64,000 nt of DNA, taken from Gerris lacustris (taxonomy: Eukaryota > Arthropoda > Insecta > Hemiptera > Gerridae). This document shows, one piece after another, positions 1 through 11,599 of this stretch. Location: the NCBI GenBank assembly GCA_951217055.1, contig OX578285.1, positions 53,508,024 to 53,572,023 of the forward strand. Reading direction: 5' to 3'. The notes below the pieces were generated by a model, which made no database searches, was not told where the DNA came from, and saw only the letters and a program-made list of their open reading frames with translations. The translations under genes were made by a program, and so were the position numbers. Positions within the stretch are counted from its first letter, which is position 1, and each line of letters starts with the position of its first letter.

Positions 1-2140
1 AAATTCTGTCTACTGTGTCTATCTGTACTACGGATTCAAATAAGTCCCAAAATTCAGTCCATTTTTTTATATCCCCTAAAAAAATTTGAATTGATAATTT
101 TGGCAAACTTACCCCAATTTTGTCCCTAAGCCTGTCATCGTCAGTTTGTTAAGATAATAATAACACCCTTTCAAAGTTTTCAATAAATTGAAAAAAACTT
201 CTTCCCTGGTCATATTATCAAAAATTATGGTATACAAATGTCAACCATAATACCAAGTCAAAACCCGATTAATTAGAGGCAACAAATTTAAATAAAAAAA
301 ATCACTGATTTAACATACATCAGAGGCTTATCCAAAACTACTCAGAAACTCCTTCATAAATTTGATTGCTATAACATCATTGTCGGACAATGATGGACAA
401 ACTTTACCATAACCTCAAAGATAGATTCCCATCAACAATACTATTGGTACGATATATCAGATTCCATGTGGACAGCGTCCTAAGAACTATTGGTGAAATC
501 AGTCAACTACTAAAACATAGATTGGAACATCTGTATGATCAACAAAAGGACAACGCCAACAAAGCTCTGCCCGGCCACACATCATACCTTCAAGATTGAA
601 GACTGAATAATAGGTAGAGAGAATAGAACCAATGGGAGGCAAATAATTGAAGCACTAAATATTGCTATCAATTCGGCACAGCTTTTGTAGAATATATTTG
701 GGAAATTATATGTATATTAAAAGGGAAATATATTTAAATGGTTATTATAGTAGAGTAATATCTGGATTACTAATGGTCTAAATATAAAAATATATATTCT
801 GAAAATATAATGCTTTTAATTATGAGCCATATATGGGTATTTTACAAGATATTTTATGTGGTAGTAATAAGAAAACAATATTTGGGGCATTTCCTTGATT
901 CGTAAGACAGTTACAACTTACCAGATGGTGAGGCAAACTCTGTGTACAAATCCAGATGATATAAGGGCAACAACCAGAGATACTAAAACTGAAATAATAC
1001 CAAATAAAATTACAAAAACATAAATGATTAACAATTAAAAAAAAAAAAAAAAACTACCATTAAAGTACAGTTCAAGTACGAGTGTAATGTATTTTATGAT
1101 ATTACTTAACAAGTAGGTATCTACTACAATAGCTTGCCTCTGCATTTTTGTTTGTCTAACACTTTTTGATCTCTATGAATACTTCTTGTTCCAACAATAT
1201 AAGAAGGAATCATATCAAAAGCACAATTTTACCTTAAGAGAACACTTAATAGATATTGCTTTACCACGCAACTAACAAAATCACAGATAGCCTGCCAAAT
1301 CAAATTAGCTGAAAACAAAATCCCCTGGAATTTTACTTTAATACATGAACTGTGAACAATACAGATATGTATTTATTTAAGAAGTACAGTAGATCACTTG
1401 GCTCTTCTAAGATACAATTGTTATTTCTGGTCATTCGCAACTGAAAAGTTCGGTTATCTGTCAGCTTTGGGCTACCTGTGTCGTATCTCCATAAGCTGTA
1501 CCTTAGATGGTGATAATTTTGGTATTTTTTTTGTTTTTATTTTTTTGCATTTTATACTTTCAGCGGCCATAGATTTCCACAATTGTTTACTGATTTCACT
1601 CCAACCTCACACTAAAACTTATTAAATTAAGTATATTTTATTAAGTTTCAGCCACAGGAGTGACAGTGAAAATCCATTACTGCGATGCACTATAAAAATA
1701 CCTGCCCTATACAAGTACCAGCTCCTATAAAAGTTCTTGGCATATATCTACCTGGCCACTTGTCTGGCTAAGGCTGACCAGTGGCCAGCGAGTTATAAGA
1801 ATAACACCGCTTTTATAAGTAAGTTTATTTGAAATTCTCAATCTTCTTATGAAACCTAAGGTCTAATGTTATCAATGTATTACAAGTAAACATATTAAAA
1901 ACCACAATCATTTTCAATTCATAAAAAAAAAAACCCACCTTCAGGAAGTTTGGATTGACATCGTTTGCCAAAGACAGCGCTCTCAAAATTTCCTATAGCC
2001 TGTAATAAAAATATTCAGGAAAATGAAACTGGTTTACATTAGGCTAAAAGCTAGCTAGTATTTTATTATTTTAGAGTTCACTCTTCCAATGTAAACAAGG
2101 CTTTACTGTGTAATGCTGTAACAATACAAGTCCGTTCTGC
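1..2140. other. AT-rich intergenic DNA without a recognisable gene
   Basis: I see no coding exon or recognisable repeat on either strand; the short open frames have no family signature. A short hairpin lies at 1759-1796, where CTGGCCACT pairs with AGTGGCCAG. A 17-base A run is at about 1037-1053. Confidence 0.4.
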
Positions 2141-2149
2141 CTTGACATA

Positions 2150-2720
2150 AGGGTCATGGACACCTGACTCTTACCATCAAACTGTTAATCACTAGGCCAA
2201 TTATCCACAGAAATTTAGAAAATATAGTGACACACATAACATGAACACAAGGCACAAAGACTATCTATACCCATTAAAGTGTAGGACAAGTCTATATAAA
2301 TTATCTCCCTTCAACTTTGCAGTGGCCTGTTTCAACAGATTACCTGCCTCATTGAAACAATATGCCACAACAAAACAATTTAAAAATAGTTTAAAGAGGT
2401 TTCTTGAAACCAAGGCATATTATAGTGTTCAAGAATATATGCAGCAAGAATGTTGAAATATATATTTTATTTAATTAATATTTTTTACTTTTTATTCTAT
2501 GTTTAAGTTGATTGTCTGTTTTTTTCTGCTCTTATCTAATTTATCACTGTTTATATTTTGATAATTTATACTTATATTATTCCTAATACTCAATGTATTT
2601 AAGTTTTTGTATTTATGTATTTAAGTTTTCTTGTATTTTTTTGTACTATTATACGACCTACTGCATCCAAGCAAACAGCTTGGCAACGCAGCTAATATAT
2701 AAAATAAATAAATAAAAAAT
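2150..2720 (+). mobile_element. 3' end of a non-LTR retrotransposon (ORF2 C-terminus and tail)
   Basis: An open frame ending with the stop at 2454-2456 encodes a block with NTRHKDYLYPL, SPFNFAVACFNRLP and FKNSLKRFL. This pattern is typical of the extreme C-terminus of jockey/CR1-type ORF2 proteins, after the reverse transcriptase. A short AT-rich 3' untranslated stretch follows and ends in an A-rich tail with AAATA repeats near 2699-2720. The reverse transcriptase itself is absent, so this is a 5'-truncated copy. The clade is uncertain. Confidence 0.65.
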
Positions 2721-2929
2721 AGGTGTGCAATGCAGTTGTCTGCTTGCAATATTGAGCTGAGAGTGCATTTTAATCTTAAACAATAAACATTGTTATTTAT
2801 AAACAGCTGAAATCAGATCAAAAATAGTAATATTTCTAATTTTTAATTAAAAAAGCATTTTTTTTTTCTGATTTCCTATTTTACCCCCTTCTTAAATGAA
2901 AATATGACAAAAATGAACATAACAACAAT

Positions 2930-3165
2930 AACTGTACTCTTAAAGAGCTTTCCAACGACATGCATCATGAAGGGCATATAATATTTTAACTTAGTACCCC
3001 GTACCCCTGTGTACCAATTTGGACCATTTCAGATTTATACCTTCCTGTGGTCACTATGACGTGCTGAATTGTGCGGATTGGTTCAGCCGTTCAGGAGGAG
3101 TATGTGTCCAACGAAATGCAAAGTGTTGTATAAGAGCTGAGCGAAATGAAATAAATAAATAGATA
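2930..3165 (+). repeat. Probable LINE/SINE-like 3' tail
   Basis: The segment contains GATTGGTTCAGCCGTTCAGG followed by a tail with AAATAAATAAATAG. Phrases of this kind are common in 3' regions of RTE-like insect retroelements. No coding part is seen. The assignment is from memory. Confidence 0.35.
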
Positions 3166-3462
3166 TCATTAGTAAAAGGATACAGTTAAACAGAATGTAA
3201 ATAACAGAGATCCGAGATATCCACAAAAAAGAATGTGTGCTTTAGAAGAGGTCAACCACTGCTTCTGAACCTGCATCACAGAGAACACTAGCACAGACAG
3301 CATCAAGGCCAGAGAAAAAGAAGTCCATCCAGTAGCGACAGCTAGAAAAAGAATTCAGATGAATAATTTTTAGTGGCACATATAGCAACCTCAATAACTT
3401 TGCAATTAAATTTTAGTTTAGTTCCAACAGTAATTTATTTGTCTTAAAAAGGTAACGCTTTA

Positions 3463-3617
3463 TAATAGGTTTGTTCCAACCACACTTCAAATTGGTTTGG
3501 AACTGTCCGACGCATGCGCATCGGACCAAACTTGAACTTTTTTGCTAATGCACATGCGTCGTACAGTTTGGAACTAGTTTGAAACTAGTTTGAGGTGTGG
3601 TTGGAACAAACCTAATA
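3463..3617. mobile_element. MITE with 18+ bp inverted ends and TAATA duplication
   Basis: A 145-bp element (3468-3612) begins GGTTTGTTCCAACCACAC and ends with its exact reverse complement. It is flanked on both sides by TAATA (3463-3467 and 3613-3617), a candidate 5-bp target-site duplication. The interior contains two further imperfect inverted motifs around CGCATGCGC. There is no coding capacity. The superfamily is not determined. Confidence 0.75.
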
Positions 3618-4611
3618 TTTGTTATAAAGTACGCAATAAACTGGTTTATAAAAATAAAATGTAATAACTGGGTTTACGTAATCTGGTGCTCCCCTCTCCA
3701 GGATTTTAAGTAACAAACACATACTACCTTCACCTCTCTTTAATACAAAAAAAATAACACACAATAGTAGGCTCTGGCCTAGTACCCTAGTGGACATTTC
3801 TTATAATAATAAGACCACAAAATAAGCAACTAATTATATTGGAAATTTTCTGACAGGTTAACAATAAAAAATATTATTGAATAAAAAAGTAACATATTAA
3901 AGAGAGGTTTTCATCAAGGTTTCATATTGAGTAGATCGGGACAATCTTCTTTACAACTTTAAAATGGTTTTTATCTCCAGTAGGGAGAAAAAGTTGAGGT
4001 TTTTAGATTAGTTTAGACATGTGTTTGGACTCGTTTTTTTTTAACATAATAGACAGTTATTATAAATAACAATCACTGAAACACTGGTTAAATTAATTTT
4101 AATTAACTTGATATTCTGTTAGTTAAATAAATTTAACTAGGTTGTAGTTCTGGCACCTCACTTTCTAGAAATCGAGCACTGGTAAACCAATTAACTAGAT
4201 ATTCAATTAGTTAAATTAATTATCTAGTTATTCTATTAGTTAAATTAATTAACTATATTCTCTATATTATAATGTATGTTGATACAAAATAAAATGGTAA
4301 TCTGGATTTAACAGATTACCAAATATAAATATAAAAGTAGTAGTAGGAATCTAGTACTTTCTTTATAATCACACCTGTGTATAAAAGTTATACTTAATAT
4401 CAATAAGTCAAAACAATTGTTTGATAACAGATGTTTCATACATATACAATAGTACAAGTAATTAGGCCACAGTTGCACTGTTATGTTGAGAGCGACCAAT
4501 TGTGTAGAGGAGGGTAGGGGGCGCCGTACACAATTCTTACCTCGGGCGAAGGAAAACCTAGATCTGTCTCTGGATTTACTGATTACTTTATCTTTGATGT
4601 TATTCACACTC
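3618..4611. other. AT-rich intergenic stretch with TTAACTAG-type repeats
   Basis: No gene is seen. From about 4063 to 4262 there are several diverged copies of a roughly 35-bp AT-rich unit built on TTAATTAACTAGATATTC and TTAGTTAAATTAA, giving a local direct and inverted repeat patch. The remainder is unremarkable. Confidence 0.4.
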
Positions 4612-5345
4612 AGTGGCGCACCCAGGATTTTTTTCTGGGGGGGGGGCTAACCCAGACTCAAAGATGTACTGGTTGTGACCGGGGGGGGGGGGGGGGGGTA
4701 AAAGTAGTAGTAGGAATCTAGTACTTTCTACTCAAACGGGTAGGTTGAATCACTTGATCGAACCCAGCAATAATATAAATTAAAAAGTAAAAATTAAGTA
4801 GTAAAATTTAAATCGTAACTTTCTTAATATTTCTATGAGCCAGTTTTAAAAAAATCGGTCCGAGACAACTGACGAAATTTCTCTTATACGTTATACGAAT
4901 TTATATAATATTACTTAGTTCAGTGTTTTCCATTTACTAGTGTTCGAGTTTTCATAGGTACATAATTATTAAAATCTAATATTTTATCAAAATTTATAAT
5001 AAAAATAACTTCTCCTCAAGAAAAAATCGGACCCAGCCTCTCTCCGACCGGGTTTAATGGTATTTTCTCAGGAACTAGAATTTTCCCAGGTAAACGGCTT
5101 ATTATCGTTATAGATTCGTATTTAAATGGACAAAATCGTCGAAATCGTTTACGAGAAATAATGTTTTTCAAGTTTTTTCAGAGTTTTTGGGGGTAGCACC
5201 CCTAAATTTGGAGCAAAATAATAAAAACTTCATTTAATTTGTTTTTATTGATTGTCATTTTTTTATTATCTTTCTTTTCTACCGCAGCCCTAATATAAGT
5301 TGATCTAGGGTGCTCTAGGGGGGGGGGGGGGGGGCCCACTGTTTA
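4612..5345. repeat. Dispersed repeat with CAGTGGCGCACCCAGG end and long G runs
   Basis: The left edge CAGTGGCGCACCCAGGATTT resembles hAT-type terminal sequence, as far as I recall. It is followed by G runs at 4637-4646 (10 G) and 4681-4698 (18 G), and the right part has 17 G at 5318-5334. The interior at about 5040-5230 is recognisably the same family, in inverted orientation, as about 61310-61510: both contain the motif around GGGGGTAGCACCCCTAAATTTGG and the 'aaatggac..aaatcgt' block. Non-coding. Confidence 0.5.
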
Positions 5346-5355
5346 CACGGTTTGA

Positions 5356-5639
5356 TTAACCCATTCAATGCGTAATCCAATTCATGAACCTAACTTAGTG
5401 ATCGTATATATCTAAACTATTTTAAAAGTTAACTTAAAAATAAATAAAAAATAAAAAAAAAGTTTGGATCCACTGTGGATACAAACGTGAGCGGGCCTGA
5501 CGGAGCCTTGCAAGATGGTTCTACTCGAGGCACGGAGAATAGAGCTACAGAGGGCTGAAAGGGAGGGCTTGGATCCACTGTGGATCCACCCACCAGGTGC
5601 GTTAGCACGGCATGGATCCACCCGCATTGAATGGGTTAA
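5356..5639. mobile_element. piggyBac-type MITE flanked by TTAA
   Basis: The ends are perfect inverted repeats, TTAACCCATTCAATGCG at 5356-5372 and CGCATTGAATGGGTTAA at 5623-5639. TTAA plus CCC/GGG termini are the hallmark of piggyBac-superfamily transposition. The 284-bp body carries repeated GGATCCACTGTGGAT motifs (5466 and 5572 regions) that look like subterminal repeats. No transposase is encoded, so it would have moved in trans. Confidence 0.8.
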
Positions 5640-6811
5640 GATCAAGTTGGATTTTTTTTTATGGTCAAGGAAAGAAAAGGCGATAGTCGGCTGAGATGAC
5701 TATTGATAAGATGCTCAAGAGAAAATACTTCTCAATTAGTACCAATGATACAAGGGTAAATTTTTTTTTTTTTTTACATAAAAAACGGTATTCAACACCA
5801 AATGTTCTCTCTAGTTGGGTGATGGGCAACAAAAAAGCTCTAATGTGGCGCATTACAAAATTGTTGATACACGTCACAGTTGATTTCTCAACAACTATTG
5901 TAAAGTTAAACAATGGGGCTTCTATGAGAGCATTTAAACCGACTTCATACTGTAGATAACCCGACTCCTTTTACCTTAATCGATTTAACCAAATAAAAAC
6001 CGTACAGCTGAAATATTTCTAAGTATCAGATGAAAGCTTTGGCTTCGACAAGCTAAAGTAAATATTTAACTGAGAGCTAATAGAACCACCTGGATCCTCA
6101 CTTTCAATCTAGCACCGATTTTATCTTAACTAAATATAATATAACTGGGAATTATAAAATAGAGACATTACATTATTTACTTACACATTATGATCGGTAA
6201 GCTAATACCACACGTAGCCGGCACAATTGAATATTATTATTTAGTTAAACTATAAAGAGTAAATCGGACAAATCGAATAACATTCAGTTTGAAACAAGAT
6301 TTTAGTTAAAGTTAAGGCAATACTGGTGAATAAAACCCTCTCAAAAGGAAATTTAACGATAAAACATAAGAGTGATCAGTGATACGATATAAATTATAAA
6401 AAAAAACAGATAACGTAAAACTTGCACTTGCACCCGGCTTACCGGTGGCTCTCTATGGTTTACAGTTGGAACCTTCAGTTAGTACATTGGTGCAACCGCT
6501 TGATTGCGCTAGTGGCTTCTAATTGATGTTTATCAAATGTAGCTGGTATTTTAGGCGACAATTAATTGTTGATTTAGGGATTAAATATTACTTTGAACAT
6601 TCGTTACAACTGTTTTATTTAATTTAATATTCTTTCATGTAAAAGTAAACAAATTTTTAAAATTATAGAATTATAGAATTATAGAAGAACATTATTTTGA
6701 GCTTAATTGAAAATGAGATGAATATTTGATGGTATAATTTGAACATATTCTGCTATTAGTGATCTTGTATAGTATTTGTGAATCAAATTTGAAGTTTTAT
6801 TCTATTATACT
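5640..6811. other. AT-rich stretch upstream of the THAP remnant
   Basis: No gene or repeat is recognised. The small open frames on both strands at 5665-5959 overlap each other and have no family signature. The A/T-rich region immediately before 6812 could hold the promoter of the neighbouring THAP remnant, but no core element is convincing. Confidence 0.35.
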
Positions 6812-8329
6812 ATGTATTGTATTGTGTTTTCGGTAGAAAGGATTAAACCAATGTCTCGTCAAAGCAGGTAAGTTGACAGAATAAATTTTTTCGGTAAATT
6901 CATATTTGTACGTGCCAGGCCGAGATTTAGAGCCACCTCTAACCACCCTTTAGGAAATTTCTCTGGCACGTACAATATGAATTAGCCATTCTTTCATTTT
7001 TTTTAATCCTTAGCCTGGACTAACCCTCCACAAATAATGTCTGGGCATTTTTACTAATTTCTAAACTCTTAACGGTATTCTAAATCACCCCATCACCATC
7101 AGGTCTCCAAATCCAGTTACTTAACCCTTGAACGTACGAGGTGTGATCTAAAAGTATCCGACCTTAAGTTTTATTGGTCAAACAAAGGAAGGTGTGGGGG
7201 CGGGGCTTGGTGTACGGTTGCAGGCATGCCTAGTGTGAATGCTCATTTCTTTTGTACGTCTGCAACACAAGTCAGTCGGTGGTTGGCTATTAATTAGTGA
7301 GCCAGTGTGAGTGAGTGTCGTTGGATTTTTCTTTCTGACAAAATGACATAAAAAGTTGAACAGCGTTACTGCATCAAATTTTGTTTTAAGATTGGCGATT
7401 CTCAAATGAAAACAATCCGCAAGATTGAACGCTGACTGACTCGTGTTGCGGACGTACAAAAAAATGAGCATTCACTCTAGGCATGCCTGCAACCGTACAC
7501 CAAGCCCCGCACCCACAGCTTCTTTTGTTTGACCAATAAAAATTAAGGTCAGATACTTTTTGATCACACCTCGTATATCCTTGGCTTAGTTTTAATTTTT
7601 AACTTCATTCATCTGCTATCCCTTGCTTCTGTTAGTTCTCTTAACTACAAAATCTAGCTTTTGAATTACTTCAACATTCGACTCTAAAAATTGTTCTTAT
7701 TAGTGGTCATTATTGTGTACCTGGTTAAAATCCTATACTTGCCATGCGTAAATTAAATTCAATTGCAGTTTGTTTTATAAACCCAAATTCATTCACTCTA
7801 GGTATTAGTGTGTTCTAGTACTGGTTGCTTAAAATTTTGTATCATGACTGTGTAGATCTGTATGCATGAATTCATTTATTGTTGCCATTATTTAGTCATA
7901 CTTAATTATTTTGAAGTTTAAGCCCTTATTTTACTCTCTTTTTTAGTTTTCCACATGCAGTTAAAGATTCTCATAATAGTTTTGGTCGATGGGTTGATTT
8001 AATTGGTGATCCTTATCTTAAAGCAATGAACACTAAGGATAGAGGGTAAAGCCTGTTTGCCATGCCCATTTTACTGATGGATACTTCGTAATTGAGTCTC
8101 ATAGGCTGTTCAAGAAAGATGCCGTACCAAACAGGAATTTACCTGGTATTACTTCTTTATTTATTTCTTTAACACATATTTGCATCTATTTGTCACTTTG
8201 GTTACTCTAACTTAACTTATTAAATGTATCTAATTCTGACCCATAGATCGTAGTACTGAAGAATCTGAGCTATCAGAAAAGTTATTGGCCATGTTGACTT
8301 CCAGCTCAGAGAGGAAATTGTCGTTATGA
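6812..8329 (+). pseudogene. THAP zinc-finger gene remnant, three exons, frame broken
   Basis: Three pieces read like a THAP DNA-binding domain. Exon 1 (6812-6867, ATG at 6812) ends at GCAG|GTAAGT. Exon 2 (7947-8145, acceptor TTTTTTAG) gives SFPHAVKDSHNSFGRWVDLI, then VCHAHFTDGYF and KKDAVPNRNLP, which carry the conserved Trp, Cys-x2-His and AVP features of THAP domains. Exon 3 (8247-8329) adds a short Ser/Glu-rich tail to a TGA. Splice phases agree at both junctions (AG|T and G|AT). Two lesions argue for decay: a one-base loss (or two-base gain) near 8044-8046 puts TAA in frame inside the zinc finger, and the second expected N-terminal cysteine is absent. Intron 1 contains a mariner derivative. 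It could be a dead host gene or a remnant of a THAP-carrying transposon; no transposase domain is seen downstream. Confidence 0.6.
7137..7573 (+). mobile_element. Internally deleted mariner element with ~140-bp inverted repeats
   Basis: The element starts CGAGGTGTGATC and ends GATCACACCTCG, flanked by TA on both sides (7135-7136 and 7574-7575), as expected of Tc1/mariner. The two arms (about 7137-7275 and 7434-7573) are imperfect inverted copies over about 140 bp. Between them lies only the start of a transposase-like frame (M-T-stop-K-V-E-Q-R-Y-C-I-K-F, near 7342-7430), which resembles mariner N-termini and then runs directly into the right arm. It is non-autonomous and sits in intron 1 of the THAP remnant. 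Confidence 0.8.
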
Positions 8330-9186
8330 AATCATACTTTAATGAATGCTAGAGAAACAATCTGACGGGAAACTCATTTTCTAACTCTAAATTTTATTAG
8401 GGTTTCAAAAAAGGAACAAAATATATATATTTCTCAGCAATATAAGAGAGTTTTATTAATGAATCTCAAAACATTAAAATTACATTTCTTGGATATCAAT
8501 CTGTACTTAAAACTTTATTGGAGAATAATTCTTTTAACTTCTCATAATAGGATTTTGGCTTAAATATTATTTGTTGTTTGATTCCATCAATTTATTTGAG
8601 AGAGTGTAGGAAAACATATATTATTCCTTTCATAGTCATTATTTAGTAGTATTATGATATAAACATTTTAGTTTAGTGAAGCACTTCGAAATGTCCAATT
8701 TATTTACAGGTAGCTCTGATCATCGTTTGCTGAGGAGAAATCAGTCAACCTCTTCTTTCAACTGCTGCCCCATGCTCAACCATGGCCCCTGTTATGGTTT
8801 GTAATTATTGTATTGGCTATATTTAATAATAAGTGTACCAGTGCTAAAAGCAATACGTTGACGACGAAAACCACCAAGATTTGATTATAACTGACAATAT
8901 AGTTTGAATAAGATGATTGAGTAATCTTTTAATCAGTGTGAAGATGACCCAAAGAGGGGTCAACATTTTGTAAAAGTGGGCTTATTATTTTTCCTAGCCC
9001 TTTTAGGACTGAGGTATACATTGTAAGGTTTTTCCCTTGGCCTGAGGTTTTTTCTACCTTCAACACTAAATGTATCACACTTTTTTTAAGACGTCATCTG
9101 TGTTCTTTGACTATAATTAAGCTAATTTATAATATAATATATTATTTCACAAAGATTGATAAACCCTATTTTATATTAATACTTTT
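8330..9186. other. Intergenic DNA, possible Penelope-like scrap
   Basis: No gene is seen. Near 8938-8975 there is a GATGACCCAAAGAGGGGTCAAC phrase similar to GACCTTAAATAAGGGTCGAA at about 59424. Phrases of this type recur in insect genomes, and I associate them tentatively with Penelope-like or SINE sequences. Otherwise unremarkable AT-rich DNA. Confidence 0.3.
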
Positions 9187-9368
9187 TCATATTTTACGAT
9201 TTTGGTAGCATTCATACTACGGAAAGTTTAAATCTTAATTTAAATCAAATTATAATTATTAACAACTACGGGAAACAGACAGAGAAAAATACACTCCAGC
9301 GCTGGGATTTGAACCACAGGCCTCTATATTTCCAGTATAGCGCTCTACCAACCAAGCTACGCAGGAGA
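9187..9368 (-). mobile_element. tRNA-derived SINE
   Basis: Read on the minus strand, 9367-9294 resembles a tRNA. The acceptor-like ends CTCCTGCG and CGCTGGAG pair with one mismatch. There is an A-box-like TAGCTTGGTTGGTAG, a 5-bp stem CTATA/TATAG around a 7-base loop (CTGGAAA), and a B box GGTTCAAATCC. The body continues to about 9187 through a conserved GTGTATTTTTCTCTGTCTG segment and an AT-rich tail ending in AAAATCGTAAAATATG. Other copies lie at 9527-9767 and 42140-42268, so this is a SINE family and not a functional tRNA gene. Confidence 0.7.
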
Positions 9369-9526
9369 ATGAATTTCTCTGACGTTAATGATACCTTGTC
9401 CCGAATTTAAGCTTTCAATTTTCCACAAATCTGAGAAGTCAACATTAATGACAAAGAACTAGATCGAGAAATAACGCTTATAATTATAAAGTACCCAATT
9501 AGTACCTGTACTTAGTACAATCAATT

Positions 9527-9767
9527 AAAAATTCATATTTTACGATTTTGGTAGTATTCATACTACGGAAAGATTAAATTTTAATTTAAATCAAATTATA
9601 ATTATTAACAACTACGGGAAACAGACAGAGAAAAATACACTCCAGCGCTGGGATTTGAACCACAGGCCCATATAGAGGCCTGTGGTTCAAATCCCAGCGC
9701 TGGAGTGTATTTTTCTCTGTCTGTTTCCCGTAGTTGTTAATAATTATAATTTGATTTAAATTAAAAT
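9527..9767. mobile_element. Head-to-head SINE copies forming a 92-bp-arm palindrome
   Basis: A minus-strand copy of the same SINE (9527-9669) meets a plus-strand copy (about 9671-9767) at the tRNA-like heads. Arms 9578-9669 and 9676-9767 are reverse complements, separated by 6 bases. The minus copy stops just inside its B-box side, so both lack the 5' half of the tRNA-like region. Confidence 0.75.
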
Positions 9768-10535
9768 ATTAATACTTTTATAAAAATGATATTTATTGAA
9801 AATTACAGTCGCTAAATGAGTATATATACACATAAGAATATATTGTACATAAAACAACGTGTATAAATACGTAAAAAGTATGTAAAGAAAAGGGTAGGGA
9901 AAACCAGGTAAAGTCTAGATAATATTATAATAAATTAGGTATAAAAGGGTTCGTAATGCCTGAGGAATTTCATAAATGGGAAAAACCCCTAAGCCAAGGG
10001 GCTAGCTGCACAGGTACATTGATGACAGGCTTTGCAAACCCTATAGATGACAAAATCTCATCATTTCTTTACTATCTTCAACCCCCATTCTGTCTAATGG
10101 GCTCTTCTGTGAACATTCATAATACCCCAGACAGCCAAGAGATAGCGCTAGATATATGTACTTAGATATATTTACACTGATACCGTGCCTCAAACAAGAA
10201 AAACTTGAAAACGTAAATTTACACCCATTTTTGCAAAGAAAATTGAAAACGTAAATTTACACCCATAAGGCTTAAAGGGCCTGACCACCATTAACAAAAA
10301 AATATATTTTAACCCTGTATGAATAATTTAAGCTGGTTATACCCCTATAGCATATAGGAATATATACATTTTTCCAATGTTTCGAGTAATATTATTGTAT
10401 TTTTAATAATTTCAGGAAGGAAATTATTCTAAAGGAAGTTGGAGTCAGAAGAGGAGACAATTTAACTCCTAAAGCTAAGATTCTGTTCACAGAAACTCAA
10501 ATCTTAAGGAAGAAGACACTCTGTTCTTCAGCTAA
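9768..10535. other. Intergenic DNA with a 24-bp direct repeat
   Basis: No recognisable gene. An open frame at 9956-10165 (69 codons, plus) has no family signature. A perfect 24-bp direct repeat beginning TTGAAAACGTAAATTTAC occurs at 10205-10228 and 10243-10266. Confidence 0.4.
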
Positions 10536-10755
10536 CTACAGTTTGCACGTTTTGAGTTGTGACTTTTGACAGCGTGGGAAAATCCTAAAAATTAGGGTGG
10601 GGAGCCAATGAAAGGTCAAGAGTTTGTGCAAACTAGGCTAACAAAAAATGTCACAGACCCCACCCCTCCCTCAGGTCTAGTGATTTTATTTTTTTCCTCA
10701 TTTAGGTTGGCCGATCTGAGTGTCAAAAGTCACAACTCGTTACATGCATACTGCA
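10536..10755. mobile_element. MITE of the CTACAG/GACAGCG family, copy 1
   Basis: Perfect 18-bp inverted repeats GAGTTGTGACTTTTGACA (10554-10571) and its complement (10721-10738) lie inside weaker terminal similarity from CTACAGTTTGCACG at 10536. The interior shares the TTGACAGCG-GGGAAA and AGGTTGGCC motifs with the element at 34448-34726, so the two are related. Confidence 0.6.
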
Positions 10756-11599
10756 ATAAAGCTAACTCATTTCAACCTGATCCCCGGCTTTGGCGGATTT
10801 ATGACCTTTTTTTTTTTTTTTACATAGTAGTATATGTTTTTGTAAAATTCTAAAATTTATATTAAAATTATTATTTTTTTTATAATTAATATTTGTTTAT
10901 TATGTGATGGGTTGTTTCTAATCCTACTCTTTCCCAGTTGTAATTTCAAACTTTTAAATTCTTTTTTAACCAATATTTTACATTTTTTAACTTTACTAAA
11001 TTATTTATTTTCTTGTTTTTAATGTACATTGTGTAATGTATTGGATTAGAGCATTTAGAATGAAAAATAATTGATGTGACTGTAAAAATAAATGTTACTT
11101 TATTTTTTCAAAGTTTGTTACTTAATTTTTAATACATATCTCTGAAAAATTTAACTAACCTAGAAAAAATAAAACTAACATACTATTTTCTTTGGTTTCT
11201 TCAGGGGTATTATTAAAAAAAAACTAACGCATTTTGCTTTGCTTTTTATATTTATTTATGCGGTAATATTTTGTCTCTTAATTCGGGATGTCTTCAAACC
11301 TGCATATTTGTGTATTTGTTTTTTTTTAAAATCATAAATCAAGTCATTAAATAAATTACTAAACAGTAACTCGTCACTTTAAATACTGTCAAAAAATTTA
11401 CAATTTAACTATGAGTCATGATCATGCAGTGGTCAACGTGTGTGTGTACAAATAGATGTACATGTATTTAAAGTTGACAAAAGTGTTGTGTTGATTTAAA
11501 GAAATTGTATGCTAAATAGGGGAGGAACTAATTTCCAGGTCAGGTCAACCTGCAAAGTATTTTGCAGGTCAGAATGTGTTCATTATTGTTATTACTAAA
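10756..11599. other. AT-rich intergenic DNA
   Basis: Long T and A runs and no recognisable coding or repeat signature. The stretch leads into the diverged tandem array that starts near 11600. Confidence 0.35.

Noticed and set aside
5665..5959. Pair of overlapping opposite-strand open frames
   Set aside because: Neither has family similarity, a plausible context or splice signals.
9294..9367. Functional tRNA gene
   Set aside because: T-stem pairing is poor and the same sequence recurs with a shared non-tRNA body, so it is a SINE.
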